Shown here piece by piece: positions 1 to 9,310 of a DNA stretch of 29,488 bases (positions within the stretch are counted from its first letter, which is position 1; each line of letters opens with the position of its first letter). The stretch is taken from positions 1-29,488 of the forward strand of contig JAOANU010000040.1 of NCBI GenBank assembly GCA_034387635.1, read 5' to 3'. A program made the position numbers and the translations under genes. The notes beneath the pieces were generated by a model. The model was not told the DNA's origin, made no database searches, and was given only the letters and a program-made list of their open reading frames with translations. The stretch is from Rhodosporidiobolus odoratus (taxonomy: Eukaryota > Basidiomycota > Microbotryomycetes > Sporidiobolales > Sporidiobolaceae).

Positions 1-3000
1 ACCGCAGAGTAAGGGAGGGATCAGCAGCAAAGAGGCAGAGCGCACCTTTCTCCCACCCCCTGAAGCGCCGTTCACCCCCCCAACTAACGTCGTTATTTCC
101 CCCTTGCTCACCACCACCCTCCTCTCCCCCTGTCCCTCCTCCCCGACACTCCTATGCTGCAGCCCCAACTTTTTCGCCACAAGATGAACGACCCGCCTTT
201 GACTCGTACTGAGAGACCTGGCGAACGCGAGTTCATCCCGGAGAGGGTCGTCGCGGAAGAGGAGGACTCGGGAGTAGATGTCTAGGGTAGCGGGGTCGTT
301 GAGATCGAGTTCTGCCGAAAGAGAGCCGGGGCGAGGTGAGCGAGGTGAGCAAGGTAAATCTCAAAGGGAAAAAATGTGCGTACCATCCGAAGCCGTCCTC
401 CTCCTCCCTCCCTCAATTCCGACTCCATCTCTGCCACCCTCCCACTCCCCACACATCCCATCCGTACTAGCCCCACCCGTCAACCCCCCCTCCAGCGTAG
501 TCCTCATACTCACACTCGTCCCGACCTCGCTTCCCGGAGGACTCGAGTTCAAAGTCGGAGCGTAATCCAAGTCCGTCGGAAGGTGGTAGGGTTGATACTG
601 TTGGTGGGGCTGCTGCTGTTGTTGTGGGAGAGGGTAGGGTGAGGAAGAAGAAGAAGTCAAAAAGAGGGGGTAATCCGAGTGACCGTAATCGTGTTCGGAG
701 GCTTGTTGTTGTGGATGGAAATGATGTCGAGGAAGCTGAGGTTGGCCGTGCGCGTACCACTGCTGCTGCTGCTGGAGATGACTCTGGTACTGTTGAGGTT
801 GTCCAAACCCAAACGACGACTGCTGCTGCAGCGGTTGACCGTACCCACCTGCACCCCCACCGGCAGGCATCGACCCCTGCCTCCTATTCCACCCTTCTCG
901 CCCTCCCCCTCCCGCTCCTCCTCCAGCCCCGGCACAAGCCAGGACCTGAACCGACCTGATCCTCTTCAACTGTTTCTCCCTCTCAATCGTCTCCTTCTCT
1001 CCCGGTTTCAAAGCCCGTTTAGGTTCGACGTGGAGGGTTCGACCCTGCGTCCACGATGACACGAGGACGCGGGAGGTTGTTATGGCGGGCGGGTGGAGGG
1101 GAGGGGGGGGGGGGAAGGTGAGGGGGGGTAAGCGGGGTGAGATGAGATGCCGAAGGTGAGGGTTGAGGTGGGCCCAAGATGCGAAACAGGGGCAAAGCGT
1201 GTAATACCGACGAGCGAGAAGGTGGTCAGAGAAAGACAGAGGCGGGTATTTCGCGCCAGGTGCGGACGAGAGAGCGAGAGAGGAAAGGGGTGGCGCAAGG
1301 GTCGACACGGGGAGTAGGAAGAAAGAGAGCAAGAAGACAAGACGAGGGAAAAAGAGAGGAAAACCGAGCATCAGCACATCAGTCCAGAAGGCACACGGAA
1401 TCTTCCAAACGGACCAGCATCCCCACCCCACCCAACCCCTCAACCACCCTCCTGGCCTCCTCAGGCGTCTTATAATTCGCAAACGCGAGGCCCCTAAACT
1501 GACCAGTGAGGGAATCGTGGTGGAAATTGAAGGCGTGAGGGACGGGGAGGGAGAGGGAGGCCTGCGACTCGCGTTTCATGTTGACGGAGAAGGGGGGAGT
1601 GAGAAGGGAGGCAAGGCGAAGGGGGAGAGAGAAGGACAGTCGGACGGAGTAGAGGGGCAGAGGACCAGAGGGAAAGAAGAAGAAAGACTTGTTAGTCGGG
1701 ACGAGCAAGACAAGACGCAAACCGAGGGAAAAGCTCAAAGACGCACCATCAACGCCAACACCTGTTCCTTTGTCGCAGCAAACGGAATAGACTTGATCAC
1801 GATGGCGGTTTCAATGCTGCTCGTTTTCCCGACAAGTTCGAGCGAGGCGCAGAGGAGTAGACAAGGGGAAAGGCGCAGGAACGGAAGGGCAGCGAACGGG
1901 TAACGGGTAAAGGGTGAGGGGTAAGGGAAGAGTAAGCCCACCGAAAGGTCAGGAAATGACAAAAAGGGAGATCGAGGGTAAGAAGAACGTACATCTCCTC
2001 CCCTTCCCCATTGACCACCACCCCACTCTGCTGCTGCTGTGCTCCCTGCATCCTACTTCCACCCGCGCCTGCTCCATACCCCGCACTGCTAACCGGACTA
2101 ACCGCTCCACTTCCCCTCCCATGCCCAACTACATTCCCAACTCCATTCTCAATCGCAGACCGATACACACCTCCCGAGGCGGAAGAGGAAGACAAGGGGG
2201 TGAGAAACTCATTCGCTTGGTGTCCTCTATACTGCGTCGTAAACCCTGGTCCTCCACTTCCATTCCCACCCACCGCAAAGGCAGGCGCTAACCCCTCGAC
2301 GCCCGTCCCCGCGCCTGCACCTGCACCGGTAGACGAAGAACTCGACCCCGACGAAGAATACTGTCTATGCAACGCTTCAGAGGACGAGTAGAAGGAATGG
2401 CGTTCGGGGTGTCGAGGAGGTGGATCGTGCGAAGGCGAAGAAAGAAAGTTGAGCGAAGGAGGAGCGAGAGGAATGGATTGGGTTTGAACGGGTGGAGGTG
2501 GGGGTTGGTACGGTAGAAGGGGGTCTAGGATGGAATTGTTCGTCGTGGGGAAAGAGGGTAGCGCCGGGACGGGAGAAGAATTGGGCACGGGAACGGTGAA
2601 CCGTTGAGATCGCTGCTGAAGGTTTCGAACATGGTGTCAGTGGTTTGGCTTTTTCCTCGGCGGCGAGTTTGTGCAGGCTGATCCAGTGCTCTTCGCAGCG
2701 GGTCAAGCAAAGAAGAAACTGCCGCGGGCGCCAGACACCCGCCTGGCCCGGCGGGAGAGTCGTAAGCTCACTCGCGAACAGCTCATCGAGTCCTCGCGGA
2801 CTCGACGACGCTGGCAACAGTGTACGGTGCCGCGGGCGCCAGACAGGAACCCTGCCTCGCTCGCTCCCGCTCGCTCGGAGAAAGCTCATCCGCTGCGAGT
2901 CGCGGCGGACGACGCGAGGGCCTTCCACACTCACGCACTCCACCTGCGGCGGAGTACGCGACGCTCGTCGGGCCCCGTCTATAAGGGCGCTCCGCGGCCG

Positions 3001-3239
3001 ATCTACTTCAACGGGGGCTCGACGCCGCCCCCGATGCAGAAAAAAAGAGAGAAACAGGAAAAAGGTACCTTTGTCACGGTTGGTTCTCCCCCTGGCTGCG
3101 GTCCCGGCGCAGGTCCTGATAGGGCGTTGGGTTGAGCGCCGACTGACGCAGGCGACCCACTGAGGGTGAGGCGGTCCAAGCGGTCGGTGAGTGCGGACTG
3201 AGGTTCAAGTTGAGGTTGAGTTGGAGTCTCGAGGTCCAT
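1..3239 (-). CDS. RRM and R3H domain RNA-binding protein (Pin4/Cip2-like), left copy, 3' end at or beyond the window edge
   Basis: Probable post-transcriptional regulator that binds mRNA. The ATG is at 3239. Proposed exons, read leftward, are 3069-3239, about 2615-1993, 1816-1747, 1561-1415, 1044-384 and 311 to the edge; phases agree for the later ones. The N-terminus is rich in Ser, Gly and Pro. An RRM is assembled across three exons: strand one with IVIKSIPF, the RNP1-like stretch GQFRGLAFANY, then GRTLHVEPKRALKPGEKE. A Gln- and Gly-rich linker follows, then an R3H-type segment (LDLNDPATLDIYSRVLLF, then QRRVVHLVAKKLGL). RRM, then the ALKPGEKE basic segment, then R3H is the arrangement of fungal Pin4/Mdt1 and Cip2 relatives. 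The boundary of exon 2 is uncertain: its upstream intron would be about 450 nt and holds hairpins. It is divergent from COX16. Confidence 0.8.
2616..3068 (-). other. GC-rich, hairpin-bearing intron or 5' region of the RNA-binding protein gene
   Basis: Between the first exon and the next clearly coding block lies about 450 nt of GC-rich sequence. On the gene's sense strand it holds an 11-bp stem closed by a GCGA (GNRA-type) tetraloop at 2783-2808. The 17-bp repeat TGTCTGGCGCCCGCGGC flanks it on both sides (2721-2737 and 2829-2845 as reverse complement). A 188-codon sense-strand frame is open across part of this stretch and beyond it (2377-2943) in both arms. Nearly all differences between the copies would be amino-acid changing in that frame, so I do not call it coding, though an extra exon around 2640-2700 is possible. 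The right arm has the equivalent at 28481-28933. Confidence 0.5.
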
Positions 3240-3616
3240 GGTCGTTCACGTTACGTTACGACGATGGCTGGACGTGTCGACGCAACTTGGGTGGTAGCAG
3301 TGTGCGGGTCGAATGCGAGTCTGTGTAGTCGAGAGGGTAATCGAGGCTGATTTGATGTTGAAGGGTTGGCAGTGAGTAGTGAGTGGTCAGGGTGAGTCGT
3401 CAAGGGGTGAAGCGTGTGGGCGTGATAGCGTGTACCGGTGTGTTGGTGAACGAGATGAGATGGACTGTTAATGAGACTGCAGGAAAGAAGAAGAAGAACC
3501 GGACAAAGAACAAGAGAAGCGAAACCGCGTGAATCAGAGTCGCTCAACTTGGCGAATCTCATTCTCTCACTCTCTCACTCTCACTCACTCAGTCAGCAGC
3601 AGCCTCAGCCTCGGCA
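3240..3616. promoter_or_regulatory. Shared divergent promoter region, RNA-binding gene / COX16, left copy
   Basis: The 377 bp between the two divergent ATGs (3239 on the minus strand, 3617 on the plus strand) must hold both 5' UTRs and promoters. An open frame across 3251-3562 on the minus strand is low-complexity and has no family resemblance; I read it as untranslated leader. Repeated CTCACTCT units lie just upstream of the COX16 start. I see no unambiguous TATA box. Confidence 0.6.
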
Positions 3617-4492
3617 ATGCCCCCCTTCTCCTCTAAACCCTTGGTCCCTTCTCACCTCTCCCTCTCGCTCCGCCGTCGCCCCTTTCTCCTCTTTGGTCTC
3701 CCCTTCCTCTCCGTCCTCGTCCTCTCGTCCTTTGCCCTCGAGTCCTTCACCCAGACCCGCTACGACTACCGCAGTCACAAGGTGCAAACCCTCACCAAAG
3801 AGGACGAGTTGGGCATGCGCAAGGACAGGAGGAGGATCGACGTCAGGCAAGAGTACCATGTAAGTCTCTAACAACAAGCACTTCCTCCTCCTGGGGCTCG
3901 CGCCAACCTCGACTTGACGCCGAGTCCTGTCACGACCAAGCGCAAAACCCATGTTCCGCGCATCTTTGATCTTGGACTCTACTGACCTCGTTCCTTTGCT
4001 TGCTCCCTCCCTGCATCCCTCCTTCTTTGTTCTCTGACCTCGTTCCCTCCCTCCCTCCCTCCCTCCGTCCTGTTCTCTTCCTCGCTCCCTTTGCCCGCTC
4101 GCGCTCTCTCTCTCTCTCTCTCTCTCTACGCCTCGCTCTCCTCCGTCCGCCTCTCCCGCCGCCTGCTTTTTCTCCCATCGCCTTCCCGCTGTCCCGCCCT
4201 CTCCTTTCCCGCCGTCCCCTCCTCTCACTCTCTCTCTCTCATTCTCCCTCCCACCTCACTTTGCAACCCCCTACTCAACTACATCCTCGACCCCCGGAAT
4301 TCTCTTGGGAAAACCCAGCGCATGCAAGCCCTCGACGCCCTGTCTCCCTCGAGCTGGGAGAACAAACGCGTAGAGCGTCTACCCGGTCAGGCCGAATGGG
4401 GCGAGTTACCGGTCTCGAGGAAAGAAGTAGGGCCAGGGGAAGGGGGAGAGGGAGGGGGAGGTGGGCCAGGTACGAGGGGGACGAGAGATTGA
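3617..4492 (+). CDS. COX16: Cytochrome c oxidase assembly protein COX16, left copy
   Basis: Mitochondrial inner-membrane protein needed for assembly of cytochrome c oxidase. Exon 1 is 3617-3859 (81 codons, ends GAG TAC CAT before a GTAAGT donor); exon 2 is 4319-4492 after a CCCAG acceptor, with TGA at 4490-4492. Family marks are the short N-terminus, one membrane segment (FLLFGLPFLSVLVLSSFALE), the following FTQTRYDYR, then KEDELGMRKDRRRIDVRQEY and, in exon 2, WENKRVERLPG. The product is about 138 residues, normal for the family with a slightly extended Gly-rich tail. The 459-nt intron is pyrimidine-rich and carries a (CT)12 microsatellite. The gene is divergent from the RNA-binding protein gene and intact. 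Confidence 0.92.
4104..4127 (+). repeat. (CT)n microsatellite in COX16 intron
   Basis: Twelve CT units inside the pyrimidine-rich COX16 intron. The mirror copy near 27426-27441 is about eight units long and is followed by a GC alternation, so the tract length differs between arms. Confidence 0.9.
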
Positions 4493-5379
4493 GAGGGACA
4501 CACCAAAGGCATGTACAACGGGAATGAGGAACCGAGGGGCTCTCTTCTTGGAAACGAGGTACCACCGACCACCGACCCGTACGCCCCCAATCTACCTCCT
4601 TTGCTCTCTCTCTCTCTCTCTCTCCACGTTCCGTTCCTTCGCTCAGCCCTGCTGGGTTTCTTTTCTTTTCGCACGCGTTGCAGAAGAGCCCTCCAGGAAC
4701 CCTACAGAGGAACGAGCCTGCGCGGTTAGCAGGATGGTCTCGTTTGCGTGGGTCGAGGGGTTGAATCCTGCTGGTCGGGGTCAGGCTCGCGACACGGAGG
4801 AACTCAAGTCAAGGCGTAATGGGTGGTGGAGGAGGGGAGGATGTGTCTCGGCTGGGCAAGAGGGGTCCAGGAAGGAGGGGGAAGAGGAAGGCCGTGAATT
4901 GCGACAGGAACTATTTCGAGAAAAGCAGAAACCCGAGAGGCGCATTGTCCGAGAAGAAGGCGTACAGAGCAAGGAACCTGGCGGTACGGGGAGGCCGAGT
5001 CCGAGCAGGAGGACGGTCGATCAGAACGTCCGCCGGAAACCAGCTCAAGGAGCTCTCTTGCACACGAGCAGCTTCGAAACTGGCTATATCGTGCGTGGGC
5101 ACATCGCCTCATCCCATCCTCAGTGTTGGGTAAAGTAGACAAGCGAGGCCGATAGGTACGTTCAATGGCGCTGCAACGTATTCACACTCGCACTACTAGA
5201 CCTGTCCGCGGTTTCCCCGCCGAGCTACAAAATTAGCGCGATGTGCTCTCCGCGGTAAGTCCAAGTCGCGGGTCATGTGTGTTCTCCTTGCGCTCCTTGG
5301 CTTCCGCTTTCTCCCCTTCTCTTGACCTTGCTTGTATCTCACCACCTACGGACTTGCTTGTGGTTCATCTTCGGTCGCC
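4493..5379. other. Stretch between COX16 and the next gene, no gene supported
   Basis: About 890 bp. An open frame of 225 codons (4461-5138, plus strand) overlaps the COX16 end. It is matched by an equally long frame in the other arm (27097-26420), and its second half is charged (Arg, Glu, Lys). Opposing minus-strand frames over the same bases are also open, the sequence is compositionally biased and no family is recognisable, so I do not call a gene. A short CT microsatellite lies near 4603-4624. High identity with the other arm continues to about 5255 and then drops. Confidence 0.5.
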
Positions 5380-6182
5380 ATGCCAACAGAAGACCGCGTC
5401 CATATGTACCATCGCTATGTCGCCGAGATCTGCGAGGCTGTCGATTCGGCGCATGCGGACGCGAACGTTCAACAGTGGGGCTCTACCATGAAGCGTTTGA
5501 TGCCCAGTATTCGCCAACCCCCTCACTTCCAGTTCGAGGCCGAAGAGAGAGCGGTGGAAGAGGTGAAAACTTTCTGGGAGAGGGTCAAAGCCCACCCTGA
5601 ACACAACCACATCCTGGTACGTTGCACGTCAGTTGACATTGTATGCGCGCCACGCTCACTCAGGTTTGGAGCTCTGCAGCCAGATCCCTTTAGGAACTCG
5701 GGCCTTTTCCCTGCGTCTCTCAAGGTATACTATGGCTATCAGGTGAACTGCCTCTCCTCCGTGACTCCATCTGTCTTCTGCAGCGTCCGCTAAAGCTGAG
5801 AACGACTCCTTGCTTTTAGGCTATCACGGCAGTACAGGAAATGGCAGCAAACGCATCCACCACAGGCTTGATGTCACGTCCTTTCAAGACGGGCGCTTAC
5901 GAATGGCTAGGCAACGTCTCTACAGACCCAAAGGGAAACATGCAAGAAGCTGCAAACTTCCTTGCACACCTCAAAGGGCGTATTAGGCGGCGAGTGAGAC
6001 GCTCTCGGCAAGTGGCTTTTGCTATGCAGGCACTGAATTTCCTGCCTCGACAGAGCGCTTCCGGTGAAACGTGTTTCGATCTGCCAACACTTAAGCCAAC
6101 CTTTAAGCCCGGTCCTTATTACCAAGAGCTGTACGATATAATCAAAGGTGTCCCACGCAGTGTACAGCGGTTGTCTCTTTAG
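5380..6182 (+). CDS. Unrecognised three-exon gene, left copy
   Basis: I do not recognise the family. ATG at 5380, with proposed exons 5380-5627, 5664-5742 and 5820-6182 (TAG at 6180-6182). The first intron would be only 36 nt, which is very short, so that join is tentative. The model is supported by comparison with the other arm: all three frames stay open there over the first two exons and most of the third, with amino-acid similarity despite about 15% nucleotide divergence. The product of about 230 residues begins with MPTEDRVHMYHRYVAEICEA, has an Arg-rich patch (RIRRRVRRSR) and ends GVPRSVQRLSL. The first exon is predicted helical and charged. The coding sequence may continue into 6213 onwards instead of stopping. 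Confidence 0.5.
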
Positions 6183-6521
6183 GATGACCCGTCATATCTA
6201 CTGACATGTCCATTGGTGTTTCCAGGTCAACACCAGCTGCAGCCAGCTGAACAAACTTCTCAACAGTCTTGGCCATCCCCAAATGCTGTCTCGGCGACAA
6301 CACCAGATCTATGGCCAAAGAAGGTGTTTGTAGAAGCAATGTGCCATCGAAGACGCTCTCCTTTTCTTCCTCTCCTCCCTTCGCTCACCGCCCTCACAAC
6401 CCTTTTCTGACTGCGTCTCCCAGTTGCTCCCTCTTTCCCTTTGCTTTGCTTCGCCAACATACACTGGATGACTCTGGCGCATTTTCCTCTCATCTCACTC
6501 TTGCACTTGCACCCGCACTTT
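6183..6521 (+). other. Conserved stretch after the unrecognised gene, possible further exons
   Basis: About 340 bp, roughly 94% identical to the other arm. A TTTCCAG acceptor-like site near 6225 is followed by a frame open to 6410. In the right arm the same frame has a TAG, so I cannot show it is coding. The second half is pyrimidine-rich. The match to the right arm stops abruptly at the GGTA near 6521. Confidence 0.4.
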
Positions 6522-6719
6522 TGGTATGTCCGGAAAACGACCCCGCAGTTGTAATTGAGAACTTTCGATTATAACTAGTTGTTTTTGAGTCGACCGTCTT
6601 CTGTAGTACCAAAGTATAATAATTGAAAGTGACTGACCCCCTGCAGGTTGAATTGAGTTGTAATGTGTTGTTTTCGGTTGTACCCGGGATACCACTTGCA
6701 CATGGTTATAGCTAGATTT

Positions 6720-7186
6720 AACCAGTCTCAACCCCCTCCAACTCCGGGCGTTTGAATGTAACGCAATACAACGAGTTGCAATCGTGGCGGATCGTCCCGT
6801 TCCCGCAGCTCACTCTTACGCTCAAAGGGTCACAGCAACAGGGACAGTGGTAGTGACACAGCTGAAGACCCGTTCCATCGAGGCAGAGAACGCTAGAGCC
6901 AGGTGAAAGCTCCACACCAAGCTTCGCAAATCCGGTTCATCTCGCAGTCCGGTCTGAAACTCGCGCAGCGTCATCCGTACCAACGCTAGGTCCCTCTGAC
7001 CTCCTCCTACCGTGAATGACGCGTGGTTGAACGGGTAGGTGGCGGTGTTGGTAAGTGGCAGACGCAGAATCAATCGTTCAAGTCCTGCAGGAAGCGTATC
7101 CAAAGATGGGTCAACAGGTTGTACGATGGGAACAATAGCCAGCACAAACGAAAAGAACCCGTGCGAGGGCGATACAAGCGGAGGAC
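6720..7186 (-). CDS. Possible second minus-strand coding region, fragmentary
   Basis: Downstream of the TGA at 7192 a minus-strand frame is open from 7301 to 6822, including GLERLILRLPLTNTATYPF and QRDLALVRMTLREFQTGLRD. It overlaps in another frame a Cys-rich reading (6915-6718) with LQLCHYHCPCCC and ending ELEGVETG. The two could be joined by a frameshift or intron near 6890. There is no family match and the start is unknown. It could be a continuation of the gene at 7192-8831 if the TGA is skipped by splicing, since GTACGT directly follows it. Confidence 0.3.
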
Positions 7187-7191
7187 GTACC

Positions 7192-8831
7192 TCAAAAGTT
7201 GCCATTTGTGCCGTCATCGAAATCATCGTCGAGTTTGCGTCGTTTCGAGTCATGTTTGGCACGAGGAAAGAGAGCGGCTTCGATTCTGAAGGAAAGGACA
7301 CAAGATCAGTCTCGAGGGACTAGAGGCAGGTCAGAGAGGAATGTCGGGCTACGCACTTTGCGCATTGTTCCTTCCCACCCGATTCAGCAAACCATTTCCT
7401 GATCTGCTTCAACTTGAACCTGTAGAGCTCGCCATATCGCATGTAAGAGAATGTCGGGTAGGTACTCAATTGATCCAATCCGTCAAGGAACTTCGGCGAG
7501 TCTTTCCCGTATTCTACAAAGTTAGAATCGTCGAGGGAATGATAAGCCTGTAGAGGAAGATTCAACGCATGCGGGAAAGGGTATCTGAATGTCACGGACT
7601 TACAAGCACTTGTGCCATCGCATATAGCTCAGGAGTGAACGCCGCGATCCGGCAGAGTTGCGCCACTCGCATTTTGGCCGCCGGGTACTTGTTCGAATCA
7701 CGGCCGAGCGCTTTCTCGCCGAAGAGAACAAGTTGCAGAACCTGCTCAGAAGCTAGAGTGAGCAAAGCGAAGCGTGTAAGTCAGCAGAATGAGGCTGCGC
7801 GCACCCTCAACGGCGGGCCAAGGAATCGCTCCTTCGACATGTCGGACCGTGACCGGGGCTTCTTCATGCTGAAAGTGACCTTGCTTATCAGCTACTCGAG
7901 AGTGGGCGAGTCTGCGAGTGCGGGAGATGCTCGTATGAATTGCTCCGGCTAGATAGGACAGAGAAAGCTACGTGCCTGCGAGTGCGGGAGATGCTCGTAT
8001 GAAGAAGAAGAGCATCCCCGCCACTCGCGGCTTATAAGGTCCCTCAGCACTGTTCAGAGGATCCAGTAAGAACCGCTTCATCATCATTCCCGAACCTTCC
8101 CTCGCAAAGCAGCACTCCCTGTCTCGCCAATTTCCGGCCCTTCCTACTTCCTTCCTTCAACACTTCATAGTCCTGCAAAGCCTGAATGTGAACTCGGAGA
8201 GAAGGTCGAGCTACAGCGGACTTTGACGTACTGGTACATATAGTTATCGCCTTTCAGAAGGTTGAGGCGCACTTTAGGATCTCGAGTGTCCTGACCCGGG
8301 AAGATGAGGTGTACATGATTCCTGACCTGGTTTGCAAACGTCTTGCGGTAATAAGAAGCGCCACTGACCACCTGTTCCGAGGTGTACAGTCGAGTAAGTA
8401 TGATGAAGACATTGACAATCGGATTCAAGATGAGGAGCTGACGAACCAATCTCTGTGCACCAACATTAGACATGAGGGAGTCGTATGGCGAAGGACTGCA
8501 GCGCACAAATGTCCGTGCGCGAGTTTTGCCATCTAAAATGGCTGCCTTGTGGGCGTCGACGGCTTCTCGGCGTGCGGGTTTCTTATCGGATTTCAAAAGA
8601 GTCGCATAATCTGACGGTAAGTAGGCCTCGAGTTCGTCGTCCGAAGCGTCAGAGCCGTCGTCGTCATCATCTTCGAAGGCATAGTCGTCCCGCTTCACCG
8701 CACGTTGTACGAAATCAGCGGTCAAACAATCGAAGAATTGATCGTGAAGGTCGACAACTGTGTAAGGTGCACCTGCAGTCAGTTGCTGCGATATGTTACA
8801 CCAGGAACAAGCGCCTCGCAGATGATCGGGT
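7192..8831 (-). CDS. Unrecognised multi-exon gene within the left-arm-only segment, 5' end probably truncated
   Basis: Not recognised. The last four exons fit by phase: 7868-7805, 7752-7604, 7547-7357 and 7285-7192 (TGA 7192-7194), with GT-AG introns of about 52-71 nt. They read through as FGEKALGRDSNKYPAAKMRV, then RIAAFTPELYAMAQVL, YPTFSYMRYGELYRFKLKQI and a C-terminal KRRKLDDDFDD that could be a nuclear localisation signal. Upstream, 8831-8237 is one open frame with an acidic run (EDDDDDGSDASDDELEAYL); an exon near 8178-8069 probably lies between. The open frame extends into the shared arm sequence to 8902, but that part is unlike its right-arm partner's reading, so the true start seems lost. 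The layout faintly recalls the DUF6532-type families of basidiomycetes; I give that little weight. Confidence 0.5.
7912..7939 (+). repeat. 28-bp direct repeat, copy 1
   Basis: CTGCGAGTGCGGGAGATGCT followed by CGTATGAA. It is identical to 7976-8003, 64 bp away, and both lie in the probable intron between coding blocks of the minus-strand gene. Confidence 0.9.
7976..8003 (+). repeat. 28-bp direct repeat, copy 2
   Basis: Exact copy of 7912-7939. It is followed by AGAAGAAGAGCATCCCCGCC and then CACTCGCGG, which is partly complementary to the repeat itself (GCATC and ACTCGC against GATGC and GCGAGT), so a hairpin could form. Confidence 0.9.
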
Positions 8832-8934
8832 CTTCTCCTGTACTGCAAGTTGGTCCTGTTCCCCCTCCTGACGCCCCTGGCGTGTACATGCTGACTCAAC
8901 AAGGATGCTGAGGAGAGCCTGGCATAATACTTAC

Positions 8935-9155
8935 AGCATGTACGAGGGGGAACCCTGCCACTACAGCAGATGTGTAGAAGAGGTCATGGCCGTGGAGGTG
9001 GGCCAATCCCTTTGCTGACAGCCTTTGTCAAAGCTTTCCAGATGAATTGGCGGGACAATCGCCCCACGGAGAGGTTGAGAAAAACAGGTCCCGCGTTGAG
9101 AAGGTTACAATGACCAGGACTATTGCACCCACGCCGGCAGGAGGATAGCCCAAGA
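8935..9155. other. Near-identical island shared by both arms
   Basis: This stretch differs from its mirror (about 24710-24930) by only about three bases, although flanking arm sequence is 80-90% identical. A plus-strand frame, about 9000-9112, reads LLTAFVKAFQMNWRDNRPTE and onward to a TGA. Two other frames are also open in part. It may be an exon of the interrupted plus-strand gene, a structured RNA or a gene-conversion patch. I cannot decide from the sequence. Confidence 0.5.
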
Positions 9156-9310
9156 ATCCCTACTAAGCACACAGCGTATCCAATTGAGTTTTGGGAGGTC
9201 GACTTTGTGGCGAGAGGAATTTTCTATTTCGACTTCCTCAATACACATTGTTAGATGAGGGTTGTGGTGCGATTCCCTTCTTTTGCCTTAGTACTTGAGG
9301 TAGAGTTGAC

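Larger units (their letters stand above)
6522..8831. other. 2.3-kb segment present only in the left arm
   Basis: Comparing arms, homology stops after GCACTTTTGGTA at about 6521. It resumes at TGTACTGCAAGTTGGTCC, about 8837. The right arm passes directly from one to the other with a bridging GTCTCTTCTCG. No clean target-site duplication and no terminal inverted repeats are visible, so it is either a filler-type insertion in the left arm or a deletion in the right. It contains a well-supported multi-exon gene on the minus strand whose 5' end appears to be cut at the segment's right edge. Confidence 0.75.
2061..9262 (+). repeat. Left arm of large inverted duplication
   Basis: Reading left to right, this stretch matches the reverse complement of 29488 down to 24601. 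The pairing starts with base 2061 against base 29488, and the left copy must continue outward to base 1 and beyond because its gene does. It ends at about 9262 with a shared ATGAGGG, after which the copies part. The left arm is 7202 bp against 4888 bp on the right; the difference is almost wholly the extra 6522-8831. Identity is uneven: about 97-99% over the COX16 region, roughly 85% over 5380-6180, near-identical again over about 8935-9155, and about 80% in the last 100 bp. It carries an RNA-binding protein gene, COX16 and an unnamed gene. Confidence 0.95.

Noticed and set aside
361..1482. 373-codon ORF as a separate gene
   Set aside because: It is the Gln/Gly-rich exon of the RRM/R3H gene plus intron read-through at its 5' end.
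4461..5138. 225-codon ORF overlapping COX16, mirrored in the other arm
   Set aside because: Open frames on both strands, biased composition, no family features; mirror conservation only reflects overall arm identity.
5664..5742. Premature stop in exon 2 of the left unrecognised gene
   Set aside because: It appears only with the GTACGT donor at 5617. The GTCAGT donor at 5628 gives an open frame in both arms that continues into exon 3.
7691..7700. GTTCGAATCA resembling a tRNA T-arm / B box
   Set aside because: No matching acceptor or anticodon stems, and it lies in a phase-consistent exon on the other strand.
6522..8831. Helitron or TIR element
   Set aside because: No 5' TC / 3' CTRR-type ends with hairpin, no inverted repeats and no clean target duplication.
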